Positions 5,994 through 13,322 are shown, counted from the first letter of the stretch. The stretch: DNA of 13,322 bases from Propionibacterium sp. (GCA_022837595.1 JALHFX010000113.1:1-13322); one strand, 5' to 3'. A program made the numbers and translations. Notes: generated from the sequence alone by a model not told the origin.

Positions 5994-6782
5994 TCAAACA
6001 CCGAGGATTTCGGTGATCGTCTCGGCAGCTCGAGGGTCTGAGGCCTGCAACCAGTGAATGCGGGGATCACGGGCGAACCAGCCCAGTTGTTTGCGGGCGA
6101 ACCTTCGGGTGCCATCGATGGTGGCCTGTTTGGCCTCCTGCTCGGACAGTTCGCCAGCAAGATATGCCAACACCTGCTGATAGCCCAGCCCCCGCGAGGC
6201 GGTCAGCCCCTCGCGGAGCCCGCGGGCTGCCAGATCGCGCACTTCATCGACAAAGCCGTCAGCCCACATCTGCTCGACCCTCTGCGCGATGCGGGCGTCC
6301 ATCTCATCGCGCTCCAACTGCAAGCCGAACTGGTGAACCCGCGGCAGCGCATAAACGGGTTCGGGCAGTCGCGGGCTGAAGTCACCGGTCAGTTCGATCA
6401 CTTCGAGGGCCCGGACGATGCGCCGTCCGTTGCCCGCCAGAATGCTCGCCGCAGCTGATGGATGCCGTTCGGCCAGCACCGCGATACCGCCGCGGCGCAG
6501 CCGCTCGATCGTCGCACGGGCCATCGACTGGAAATCGGCTACCGAGGCGGTCTCGGTGATCTCCATGATGTCCACCAAGTGATGAGGTACTCGCGCGAGT
6601 TCGTCCGCAGATGGTTTCGCGGTGCCGATGTTCATCCCGCGGTAGACCAACATCGAGTCAGCATTGACGATCTCTGCAGGCTTTCCTCGGCCTGCGAGCA
6701 GGGTGGCCAGGCGGATCGCCAGGGACGACTTACCGCTTGCGGTCGGCCCGATGAGCACGATCAGCGGTGGCTGGTCCCCCAC
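5994..6782 (-). CDS. miaA: tRNA dimethylallyltransferase with an internal deletion
   Basis: MiaA transfers a dimethylallyl group to N6 of A37 in tRNAs that read UNN codons. The 262 residues show P-loop GPTASGKS (12-19), DSMLVYRGM (42-50), NIGTAKP (51-57), HHLVDI (67-72), RRIVRALEVIELTG (120-133), the GLGYQQVLAYL segment (198-208) and RKQLGWFARDPRIHWL (230-245). Between Leu103 and Ala104 (junction 6474/6473) the universally conserved V-GG-(T/S)-x-LY block and the following insertion domain are missing. By comparison with Escherichia coli MiaA, about 45 residues are lost, in frame. The family is usually about 300 residues. Loss of that block should impair prenyl-diphosphate and tRNA binding. 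GTG start at 6782-6780, one base after the miaB stop. The identity is firm; function is doubtful. Confidence 0.92.
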   Translation of the reverse strand: MGDQPPLIVLIGPTASGKSSLAIRLATLLAGRGKPAEIVNADSMLVYRGMNIGTAKPSADELARVPHHLVDIMEITETASVADFQSMARATIERLRRGGIAVLAERHPSAAASILAGNGRRIVRALEVIELTGDFSPRLPEPVYALPRVHQFGLQLERDEMDARIAQRVEQMWADGFVDEVRDLAARGLREGLTASRGLGYQQVLAYLAGELSEQEAKQATIDGTRRFARKQLGWFARDPRIHWLQASDPRAAETITEILGV

Positions 6783-6783
6783 C

Positions 6784-8259
6784 TCAGCGAACCTTAACCC
6801 TCGGCACCCCGAGTCCGATTCCGGCCGGACGCGGGGTTTGAGCCGCCTGCCAGGCGTCGCCGCCTCGGGTTCGCCGCAGATTGCGGATCGGTGCGTCGGC
6901 GACCAGATGGTGCGGTGCTGCGTGGGTGATCACGACGTCTCCGATGTCTCCTGGACGCGGCTGCAGCGCGGGATCCTCAGGCATCGCCACATGAATCAGC
7001 CGGTTGTCACGGGCGCGTCCGCTCACCCGCGCGGTTCGCTGATCTTTGCGCCCCTCTCCGGCCGCGAAGAGCGTCTCGACGCTTGTGCCCACAAGAGACT
7101 TGTTCTGCTCCCAGGCGATGTGCTCGATTTCGGCGACCAGCCTCTCATAACGTTCCTGGACGACCTCGGCTGGTACCTGATCGGGCATCGTCGCTGCTGG
7201 TGTGCCAGGCCGGATCGAGTATTGGAAAGTGAAGGCCGCGCTGAACTGTGCCCGGCGCACGACATCCAGGGTCTGCTCGAAGTCTTCCTCGGTCTCGCCG
7301 GGGAAACCGACGATGATGTCAGTGGTGATCGCCGCGTGCGGCATCGCGGCTCGCACATCGTCGAGGATCCGCAGGTAGCGGTCCTTGCGGTAGCTCCGAC
7401 GCATTTGACGCAGCACCTTGTCAGATCCCGACTGGAGCGGCATGTGCAGACTGGGCATGATGTTATGAGTCTGCGCCATCGCGTCAATCACGTCGTTGGT
7501 GAACGATGCCGGATGAGGGCTGGTGAACCGGACCCGCTCCAGACCATCGATCTCACCGCACGATCGCAACAACTGCGCAAAAGCACCACGATCGCCGAAT
7601 TCGACTCCATAAGTATTGACATTCTGACCGAGAAGAGTGATCTCCTGAACACCCTCGGACACCAGCATCTCAATCTCGCGCAGAATCTCTCCAGGCCTGC
7701 GGTCCGTCTCCCGGCCGCGCAGACTCGGCACGATGCAGAAGGTACAGGTGTTATTGCATCCGACACTGATCGAGACCCAGGCTGCGTAAGCGGAGTCCCG
7801 GCGAGTGGGCAGATTCGAGGGGAAGGTTTGCAGTGCCTCCTTGATCTCCACCTGGGCTTGCTCAGTGATCCGAGCACGTTCCAGAAGCACCGGTAGCGAG
7901 CCCAGGTTGTTTGTGCCGAAGACGACATCGACCCAGGGCGCCTTGGTCGTGATGAGATCACGGTCCTTCTGAGCCATGCAACCGCCCACCGCGATCTGCA
8001 TGCCTGGACGCTCGCGCTTGACGCGCGCCATGTGGCCCAGATTGCCGTAGAGACGGTTGTCGGCATTCTCCCTCACGGCGCAGGTATTGAAGACGACCAC
8101 ATCAGCATCGGCAAGTTCTCCGACCGGCGGTGCCGCAGCAACCAGCCCCGCTTCCTCGAGCAGCCCGGCGATACGTTCGGAATCATGCACGTTCATCTGA
8201 CACCCGTAGGTGACGATCTGGTAGGTGCGCGGTGTGGTCGATCTTATCTGCATGGTCAT
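6784..8259 (-). CDS. miaB: tRNA-2-methylthio-N6-dimethylallyladenosine synthase
   Basis: Radical-SAM methylthiotransferase that adds a methylthio group to the MiaA-modified A37 of tRNA. The 491 residues are complete: an N-terminal methylthiotransferase domain with cluster cysteines 20 (TYGCQMNVHDSE), 60 (NTCAVRENA) and 94 (GGCMAQ); the radical-SAM CxxxCxxC at 168, 172, 175 (GCNNTCTFC); then SPHP, HMPLQSGSD, TTDIIVGFPGET and a C-terminal TRAM domain to about residue 455, with a basic tail. It precedes miaA by one base, so the two enzymes of one pathway are coupled. A second start (codon 3) is possible. The ribosome site is weak, and a repeat element begins only 14 bases before the start codon, so its natural leader may have been replaced. 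Confidence 0.96.
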   Translation of the reverse strand: MTMQIRSTTPRTYQIVTYGCQMNVHDSERIAGLLEEAGLVAAAPPVGELADADVVVFNTCAVRENADNRLYGNLGHMARVKRERPGMQIAVGGCMAQKDRDLITTKAPWVDVVFGTNNLGSLPVLLERARITEQAQVEIKEALQTFPSNLPTRRDSAYAAWVSISVGCNNTCTFCIVPSLRGRETDRRPGEILREIEMLVSEGVQEITLLGQNVNTYGVEFGDRGAFAQLLRSCGEIDGLERVRFTSPHPASFTNDVIDAMAQTHNIMPSLHMPLQSGSDKVLRQMRRSYRKDRYLRILDDVRAAMPHAAITTDIIVGFPGETEEDFEQTLDVVRRAQFSAAFTFQYSIRPGTPAATMPDQVPAEVVQERYERLVAEIEHIAWEQNKSLVGTSVETLFAAGEGRKDQRTARVSGRARDNRLIHVAMPEDPALQPRPGDIGDVVITHAAPHHLVADAPIRNLRRTRGGDAWQAAQTPRPAGIGLGVPRVKVR

Positions 8260-8273
8260 GGCCCATCCACTTT

Positions 8274-8431
8274 AACCTGAATCCGCCAATGGGCCGCGTC
8301 GCGAGCGGCACCTGGCGGATGCGACGGCAAGGCGGACGAAGGACGCGCACCGGGGTGCGCTGACTGAGGACAACGCCGCCAGCGCACCCGCAAGGGGACG
8401 CGCAGCAGCGGGAAATCGGCGGATTCAGGTT
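8274..8431. repeat. MITE-like element with perfect 14-bp terminal inverted repeats
   Basis: AACCTGAATCCGCC (8274-8287) and its exact reverse complement GGCGGATTCAGGTT (8418-8431) bound a 158-base segment with no coding potential. Inside are further copies of GGCGGAT (8314-8320) and a hairpin GCGCAC-CGGG-GTGCGC (8345-8360). The GGCGGAT core thus occurs in both orientations, as in REP/BIME or MITE-type intergenic repeats. It fills the gap between recX and miaB and has no transposase. No obvious target-site duplication was seen at the edges (TTT on the left, CAA on the right). Dispersal elsewhere in the genome cannot be judged from this window. Confidence 0.6.
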
Positions 8432-8432
8432 C

Positions 8433-8470
8433 AACCTGCATCCGCCAACGGGCCGCGTCACGAGCTGCGC
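8433..8470. repeat. Partial direct copy of the left end of the repeat element
   Basis: Starting one base after the right terminal repeat, 8433-8464 matches 8274-8305 at 29 of 32 positions (AACCTGCATCCGCCAACGGG against AACCTGAATCCGCCAATGGG at the start). Similarity fades after about 8470. So the gap holds one full element plus a diverged half copy in direct orientation, suggesting nested or tandem insertion. Confidence 0.6.
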
Positions 8471-8510
8471 CGCTGGCCAAGCCGCTCAGATCGAGATTCG
8501 TGCCATTCAG

Positions 8511-9020
8511 TCACGAACCGGATCGCTCCTTGAGTGCCTGTTTAGCTGCTGCCCAGGCCAGTTCACCGCTATAGCCTCGCCTACCCAGCACACCTGCTAT
8601 CCGGCGTAGCGCGACGACGTCGTCCTGATCTCGGACGTTGCGCGCCTTCTGACGGGCCAATTCAAGAGCCGAAGCTTCTTCAAGCTGACGATCGACCGTT
8701 GCCACCGCCTCCGCGATTATTTCCTCGTCGATCCCCTTGCGCCGCAGCTCTACAACCAAGGTGCGGCGCGGCAGCAGTCGTCCGCGCTGACGAGCCTCGA
8801 CCCATTGATTGGCGAAGGCCCGATCGTTGATCAAGTTGACCTCTTCAAACCTCCGAAGGACCTCATCGATGATCTCGCTTTTCGCGCCCTTACGGGTCAG
8901 GTAGTCGGCGAGCTCGGCGCGACTGTACGCGCGCCGATCAAGAGCGCGTAACGCGATCTCACGGGTCACTGAATACGCGTCCGCGTCCGCATCTGCGGTG
9001 CCATCTTTAGGCTGTTCCAT
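8511..9020 (-). CDS. recX: RecX, regulator of RecA
   Basis: RecX binds the groove of RecA filaments and limits their growth and strand exchange. The 169 residues are of normal length and consist of three repeated three-helix modules: REIALRALDRRAYSRAELADYLTRKG (about 20-45), INDRAFANQWVEARQRGRLLPRRTLVVELRRKGI (about 64-97) and a C-terminal module with VVALRRIAGVLGRRGYSGELAWAAAKQAL (about 136-164). A short acidic leader has an ADADADA stretch encoded by a GCGTCC-type hexamer repeat. The start is five bases after the recA stop, the usual co-transcribed recA-recX arrangement, so it shares the SOS-controlled promoter. The stop lies in a weak stem (TTCGTG 8497-8502 with CACGAA 8512-8517). No damage is seen. 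Confidence 0.94.
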   Translation of the reverse strand: MEQPKDGTADADADAYSVTREIALRALDRRAYSRAELADYLTRKGAKSEIIDEVLRRFEEVNLINDRAFANQWVEARQRGRLLPRRTLVVELRRKGIDEEIIAEAVATVDRQLEEASALELARQKARNVRDQDDVVALRRIAGVLGRRGYSGELAWAAAKQALKERSGS

Positions 9021-9025
9021 CGCGT

Positions 9026-10072
9026 TCAGAAGTCGACCTCTCCGGTGACCGGATCGACGCCCTCGGGCACTTCTTCGGCCTCGCCCATGCCCATGGCCTC
9101 ACGGATCCGGCTATCCAATTCGTTGGCTATATCGGGATTCCTCCGCAGATAGTTGCGGGCATTCTCCTTGCCCTGGCCCAGTTGATCGTCTCCGTATGTG
9201 AACCACGAGCCGGCCTTGCGGACCAGGCCGATGTCCACGCCCATATCGATCAGGCTGCCCTCACGGGAGATACCCTGCCCGTACATGATGTCGAATTCCG
9301 CCTGCTTGAACGGCGGCGCAACCTTATTCTTGACGACCTTGACGCGGGTTCGGTTACCTACGATGTCCGTGCCATCTTTGAGAGATTCAATACGGCGCAC
9401 ATCAAGACGCACCGACGAGTAGAACTTCAGCGCACGCCCACCGGTGGTGGTTTCAGGGCTGCCGAACATGACACCGATCTTCTCGCGCAGTTGGTTGATG
9501 AAAATCGCAGTGGTGTTCGCGGATTTGAGCGCACCGGTGATCTTACGCAGTGCCTGGCTCATCAGTCGTGCCTGCAGACCGACATGAGAATCTCCCATCT
9601 CGCCCTCGATCTCGGCCTTCGGGGTGAGCGCAGCAACCGAGTCCACAACGATCAATGTCAGGGCTCCCGAACGAATCAGCGTGTCGGCGATCTCAAGCGC
9701 CTGTTCTCCGTTGTCGGGCTGGCTCACGAGGAGCGAGTCGGTATCCACACCGAGCGCGGCAGCGTACGACGGGTCGAGTGCGTGCTCGGCATCGATGAAA
9801 GCACACAAGCCACCCTCGAGCTGAGCGTTAGCAATAGCATGCAGCGCCACGGTCGTCTTGCCACTCGATTCGGGCCCATAGACCTCGACGATCCGCCCCC
9901 GCGGGAGACCTCCGATGCCCAGAGCGACATCGAGTGCGATCGAACCGGTTGGAATGACCTCGATCTGCGCGTGGTTTTGATCCCCCAGCCGCATAACCGA
10001 ACCCTTGCCGTGCTGCTTCTCGATCTGGGCGAGCGCGGCCTGGAGGGCCTTCTCGCGGTCTGCAACAGCCAT
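9026..10072 (-). CDS. recA: RecA recombinase
   Basis: ATP-dependent strand-exchange protein and co-protease for LexA cleavage. The 348 residues are full length: an N-terminal helix (DREKALQAALAQIEKQHGKG), P-loop GPESSGKT (66-73), the LIVVDSVAALTP Walker B strand, loops L1 (EGEMGDSHVGLQARLMSQALRK) and L2 (QLREKIGVMFGSPETTTGGRALKFYSS) and an acidic C-terminus. No intein. Start: ATG 10072-10070, with GAGAGGA nine bases upstream. The leader is about 150 bases, with a LexA operator at its far end (10220-10235), a palindrome (10093-10107) and a TAGATT -10-like hexamer (10134-10139), suggesting two promoters, one SOS-controlled. recX follows after five bases. Confidence 0.98.
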   Translation of the reverse strand: MAVADREKALQAALAQIEKQHGKGSVMRLGDQNHAQIEVIPTGSIALDVALGIGGLPRGRIVEVYGPESSGKTTVALHAIANAQLEGGLCAFIDAEHALDPSYAAALGVDTDSLLVSQPDNGEQALEIADTLIRSGALTLIVVDSVAALTPKAEIEGEMGDSHVGLQARLMSQALRKITGALKSANTTAIFINQLREKIGVMFGSPETTTGGRALKFYSSVRLDVRRIESLKDGTDIVGNRTRVKVVKNKVAPPFKQAEFDIMYGQGISREGSLIDMGVDIGLVRKAGSWFTYGDDQLGQGKENARNYLRRNPDIANELDSRIREAMGMGEAEEVPEGVDPVTGEVDF

Positions 10073-10092
10073 CTTGCGTTGTCCTCTCTATG

Positions 10093-10107
10093 CCAGGGGT
10101 CCCCTGG
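10093..10107. promoter_or_regulatory. Perfect palindrome in the recA leader
   Basis: CCAGGGGTCCCCTGG is a 15-base perfect inverted repeat with one central base, five bases upstream of the GAGAGGA ribosome site of recA (10082-10088). In RNA it would form a five-to-six-pair hairpin next to the ribosome site; in DNA it could be an operator. The half-site CCAGG also recurs just upstream on the coding strand. Its function is unknown. Confidence 0.4.
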
Positions 10108-10219
10108 AAGCCTGGGTGGTTAACGTTGAGAGCAATCTAGACCGGCCCACCGACATCTTCTTTCGGTTGCCTCTGCCTGTGGATGACTCGCCACATTCGT
10201 AACCTCACACCAAGGATAA

Positions 10220-10235
10220 CCGAACACTTGTTCGA
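10220..10235 (-). promoter_or_regulatory. LexA operator of recA (SOS box)
   Basis: On the coding (minus) strand TCGAACAAGTGTTCGG matches TCGAAC-N4-GTTCGA with a single mismatch at the last base. Directly downstream lies TTATCCT, whose TATCCT (10218-10213) is a candidate -10, so LexA would sit on the promoter. The operator is about 148 bases before the recA start. Confidence 0.85.
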
Positions 10236-10256
10236 AGCACATCTTGAGACGCGTGT

Positions 10257-10274
10257 CGCGAGACTTTTCTCGCG
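10257..10274 (-). terminator. Stem-loop after the DUF3046 gene
   Basis: CGCGAGA (10257-10263), CTTT loop, TCTCGCG (10268-10274): a perfect 7-bp stem six bases after the DUF3046 stop and before the recA operator. There is no T-run on the minus strand, so termination is only inferred from position. Confidence 0.4.
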
Positions 10275-10279
10275 TAGAT

Positions 10280-10474
10280 TCAACGCTCTCGTGCTGGGAG
10301 CTCGAGATGATTCCAAGCAGCACGCCAGATCGTCTTGCACGGTACACCCGCAGCAAGCGCTTCGGCGACGGTACGTCCATCGAGATCGGATAGCACGACC
10401 TGTTCGGCCCAGACCCGGGCATATCCCGATCCCAATTGGGCGATGAGTCGCTGCCACAGTTCGGCTTCACGCAT
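10280..10474 (-). CDS. DUF3046 family protein
   Basis: A 64-residue protein, MREAELWQRLIAQLGSGYAR followed by a VWAEQVVL, D-L-D-GRTVAEALAAGV, K-T-IWRAAW pattern and ending PARER. This is the typical length and pattern of DUF3046, small actinobacterial proteins of unknown function usually encoded beside recA. I chose ATG 10474-10472, which has GGAG four bases upstream; a longer frame from 10516 adds 14 residues not typical of the family. It lies on the recA strand, upstream of the recA operator, and is divergent from lhr with 147 bases between them. No transmembrane segment or signal peptide. The function is not known. Confidence 0.88.
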   Translation of the reverse strand: MREAELWQRLIAQLGSGYARVWAEQVVLSDLDGRTVAEALAAGVPCKTIWRAAWNHLELPARER

Positions 10475-10621
10475 GGTCTCCACGCTACGCAGCACAACCA
10501 AGCACTTGAGGGCCACGATGAGCTGAACGTCGACAAGATTGGATTGGCCGGACCAGTCAGCGTTGCTTCAGGGGTTTCATACGTCGCATTCTTGTCAGTG
10601 GGCAACGCCACAATTGATCCC

Positions 10622-11521
10622 ATGGACGATCCTCCGCATTCCGAGGCGCTGGCACAATTCTGTGCCTCAACTCGGGCTTGGTTCGTGGAAACCTTCGACG
10701 GCCCCACCGCCGCCCAGAGTGCGGCTTGGCAGGCGATCAGCGCTGGTGACCACGCGCTGGTGGTCGCACCGACAGGATCTGGGAAGACGCTAGCTGCATT
10801 CCTGCACTGTCTGGACAAGCTCGCTACCACCCCTGCCACCGGCAAAGTGCGGGTGCTGTATATATCACCGCTGAAAGCACTCGCAGCCGATATCGAGCGT
10901 AATCTGCGCGTCCCGCTCCGTGGCATGCGTAACGCAGCACGCAGGCTCGGGCTTCCCGAACCGCAGATGCGGGTGGCAGTGCGAACCGGTGACACTGCGC
11001 CCAATGAGCGGCGCAGTCTGGTGCGAAATCCCCCCGATATCCTGATTACCACCCCGGAATCACTGTTCTTAATGCTGTCCAGCAGCGCCGTGGAGACCTT
11101 GACAGAGGTCGAGACGATCATTGTGGACGAAGTGCACGCTTTGGCGGCGAATAAACGCGGCGCCCATCTGGCAGTCAGCATCGAGCGACTGGCGACAGGC
11201 GGCGCCGATCCCCAGCGAATCGGGCTGTCCGCTACGGTCAATCCGGTCCAGCAAATTGCTCGCTTCTTGGGTGGAGATCGCCGGGTCAGCGTGATCGAAC
11301 CTGCCTCGAAGAAGCAATGGCAGTTGAGTGTCGAAGTGCCGGTCGATGATATGACCGAGCTGCATTCGAGTCTGGGAATTGACGGCGAAACGGTGACGAA
11401 CTCGATCTGGACGTGGATCACCCCACGAATCCTCGATCTTATCGAGCAGCATCACTCCACGATTTGTTTCGTCAACTCACGACGCAGCGCCGAACGCCTG
11501 ACAGCCCAACTCAATGAGCTC
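10622..11521 (+). pseudogene. lhr: Lhr-family helicase, N-terminal part (frame breaks at about 11521)
   Basis: Lhr proteins are large superfamily 2 helicases that act in DNA repair. From ATG 10622-10624, 300 residues match the start of the family: EALAQFCASTRAWFVETFDG, P-loop APTGSGKT (49-56), YISPLKALAADIERNL (80-95), ILITTPESLFLML (140-152), DEVHALA (169-175), IGLSATVNPVQQIARFLGG (200-218) and FVNSRRSAERLTAQLNEL (283-300). After Leu300 the open frame continues with 81 unrelated residues to a stop at 11767, while the Lhr sequence resumes in another frame at 11523. I estimate 30-60 residues deleted (the stretch usually ending in ARAHHGSVS), with a frame change. No strong ribosome site precedes the ATG, but conserved sequence starts right after it. 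Divergent from DUF3046. Confidence 0.88.
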
Positions 11522-11522
11522 G

Positions 11523-13322
11523 GCCCATCACGGCTCGGTCAGCAAACAACGCCGCCTGGAGATCGAGTCCGAACTCAAGGCCGGCCGGCTCCCCTGTGTG
11601 GTGGCCACGTCGTCACTCGAGCTCGGTATCGACATGGGTGCTGTCGATCTGGTGATCCAGACTCAGGCCCCAGGATCTGTAGCCAGCGCCCTGCAGCGGA
11701 TCGGGCGGGCAGGGCACGGGGTGGGCGCAGTCAGCCGGGGAATCTTCTTCCCCACTTCACGAGGTGATCTCCTCGAATGCGCTGTCGTCGTCGACCGCAT
11801 GAAGCAGGCATTGATTGAACCCCTGCCTCGGCTGAGTAATCCCTTGGACGTCTTGGCCGAGCTCTTCGATCTCGTCCGGCGAACCGACCCCTATCGAGAA
11901 CTGCCGCGTACCGGGTTCGACGCGGTCGTCGAAATGCTTTGTGGCCGATACCCCAGTGAGCAGTTCGCGGAGTTGCGGCCACGGCTGGCTTTGGATGCGT
12001 CCACCGGGTTGCTCAGCGCCAGACCAGGAGCCCGTCGGCTCGTAACGACCAGTGGCGGCACCATCCCCGACCGCGGCAACTATCCGATCTATCTGACGGC
12101 CAGCACAGCGGAAGCTCATCAGCGCGCGGGGGCGGGGCGCCGGGTCGGTGAATTAGATGAGGAGATGGTTTATGAGTCAAAAGTGGGTGACATCTTCACT
12201 CTCGGGACGACCAGTTGGCGTATCGAGCAGATCACGGTCAACCACCTGGTGGTGAGCCCTGCGCCAGGTATCCCAGGACGCCTGCCGTTCTGGCGGGGAG
12301 ACTCGGCCTCGCGACCGGTGGAGCTTGGCCGGGCCATCGGCGAACTGACTGGTCAACTCGCGGTCGATCCCGAGGGCTGTGTACGCCGACTATCACAGTG
12401 GGACGGTCTGGACGCATCAGCCACCGCAAATCTGGTGCAGTACGTCCGCGATGAATTGGCGGCCACCGGTGCCGTGCCCGACGCCGGCACCATCGTCATC
12501 GAACGTTTCCGCGATGAGATCGGCGACTGGCGTGTCTGCGTGCTGAGCAGTCTCGGCCGCGCACTGCTTTCCCCATTGTCGATGCTGCTGCGCAATACTT
12601 TGCGAGAACGCTACGGCGTCGAGCCTCAAGTGATGTGCACCAACGACGGTATCGTGCTGCGAATACCCGACACCGATGGCCAGCCGCCCGGCGTTGAGAT
12701 CTTGACCAGCATTGATCTGACCGGGGTTCAACAGATCGTCGAAGATGAGGTGGGCGCATCTGCGCTCTTCTCCGCGAGATTCCGGGAATGCGCGGCACGG
12801 GCATTGCTGCTGCCCAAACGCAACCCTGGTAAACGTTCCCCGCTATGGCAGCAACGACAGCGGGCCACGCAGTTACTTCAGGTGGCGCGCGAGTATCCCG
12901 ATTTCCCGATCACTTTGGAAACCATGCGAGAGTGTCTCCACGATGTCTTCGATCTACCCGGGTTGACGGACTTGCTTCGCGCAATCGCTGCGCGGCGGAT
13001 CAGGGTCGTCGCGGTGGAAGCCGAACAAGCCTCGCCGTTCGCCCAACAGTTACTCTTCGGGCTCGTCGGCACCTTCATTTACGATGAAGATCAGCCGGTC
13101 GCCGAACGCCGGTTGGCAGCGTTGAGCCTCGATCCGGCGATGCTTGACGAGTTACTGGGCGGCGGGTCAGAAGACGAGCTCTTCGACCCTGCTGTGGCCG
13201 ACGAGCTTCTCGCGGAGGGGCAACGACTTGCTCCTGGCTGGCAGGCCGAAGATGCCGAGCAACTGTGGGATCTCCTTCGCCAGATCGGCCCGCTGACCGA
13301 GGACGAGATCGTCGAACGTTGC
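11523..13322 (+). pseudogene. lhr: Lhr-family helicase, remainder, open to the window end
   Basis: This 600-codon frame is open from 11523 to the last base and lacks its own recognised start. It begins AHHGSVSKQRRLEIESELKA, then TSSLELGIDMGAVDLVIQ, motif VI ALQRIGRAGHGVGAVSRG, the winged-helix region (LPRTGFDAVVEML, TTSGGTIPDRG, GELDEEMVYESKVGDIFTLG, SPAPGIPGRLPFW) and the Lhr core region (ERFRDEIGDWRVCV, FRECAARALLLPKRNPGKR, SPLWQQRQRA, ETMRECLHDVFDLPGL, QQLLFGLVGTFIYDED). It is the same gene as the preceding entry, split by an out-of-frame deletion. A second, in-frame gap is visible at 11858/11859, where NPLDVLA is joined directly to ELFDLVRR; about 18-22 residues usual in the family (starting QQ) are missing. 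No stop codon occurs in the 600 codons. Confidence 0.88.

Noticed and set aside
8274..8470. CRISPR array
   Set aside because: Only two direct copies, with a large spacing, imperfect identity and inverted ends; no regular spacers and no cas genes.
8183..8480. Minus-strand frames of 74-92 codons across the recX-miaB gap
   Set aside because: The translated sequence just repeats the element (R-P-x-G-G-x-R-L twice) and overlaps the miaB start; repeat-derived and non-coding.
9026..10072. Intein or other insertion in RecA, which is common in Actinobacteria
   Set aside because: The P-loop and both DNA-binding loops are continuous and the protein is 348 residues, the normal length.
10436..10621. Upstream start for lhr at 10436
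   Set aside because: It overlaps the DUF3046 gene and its ribosome site. Family similarity begins just after ATG 10622.
11522..11767. The last 81 codons of the first lhr frame as a genuine C-terminus
   Set aside because: They are out of frame with a clear Lhr continuation over the same bases, and the sequence is Arg/Pro/Gly-rich shadow translation.
1..13322. A new defence, toxin-antitoxin, prophage or secretion system
   Set aside because: Every long frame in the window is a known housekeeping or repair gene or a shadow of one. The only accessory-looking DNA is the short repeat cluster.

Overview
This window looks like the recA/lexA DNA-repair locus of a high-GC Gram-positive bacterium (Actinomycetota). 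I favour Propionibacteriales/Propionibacteriaceae, but that is an inference from gene order and protein flavour, not a search. The support is: LexA and RecA operators of the actinobacterial TCGAAC-N4-GTTCGA type, a DUF3046 gene beside recA, a long Lhr-type helicase, an acidic N-terminal extension on HflX, and fairly GC-rich sequence with GTG/TTG starts.

Layout. Positions 1-443 hold the control region of lexA. It contains three SOS-box-like operators and the first codons of a divergent gene that leaves the window on the left. lexA (444-1109, +) is followed by a convergent block read on the minus strand. In order of transcription (right to left) that block is DUF3046 (10474-10280), recA (10072-9026), recX (9020-8511), a repeat cluster (8472-8274), miaB (8259-6784), miaA (6782-5994), a TM2-domain protein (5937-5434), dapF (5370-4543), hflX (4439-3002) and a DinG/XPD-type helicase (3005-1143). 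To the right, an Lhr-family helicase starts divergently at 10622 (+) and runs off the window end.

How the genes fit together. LexA and RecA are the two halves of the SOS switch, and both have LexA operators upstream. RecX modulates RecA. MiaA and MiaB successively modify A37 of tRNAs that read UNN codons. DapF makes meso-diaminopimelate for lysine and peptidoglycan. HflX is a ribosome-associated GTPase. DinG and Lhr are DNA helicases that fit the repair theme.

The striking observation is that at least four of these conserved genes lack internal blocks of about 20-50 codons at abrupt junctions. These are dinG (just after the P-loop lysine), hflX (out of frame), miaA (the GG-x-LY block) and lhr (twice, once out of frame). 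lexA also looks frameshifted just before its helix-turn-helix. The sequence on either side of each junction is well preserved, so the losses are either very recent or artefacts of the assembly. dapF, miaB, recX and recA look intact. I see no phage, CRISPR, toxin-antitoxin or biosynthetic cassette here. The other notable item is a roughly 160-bp element with perfect 14-bp terminal inverted repeats directly upstream of miaB.
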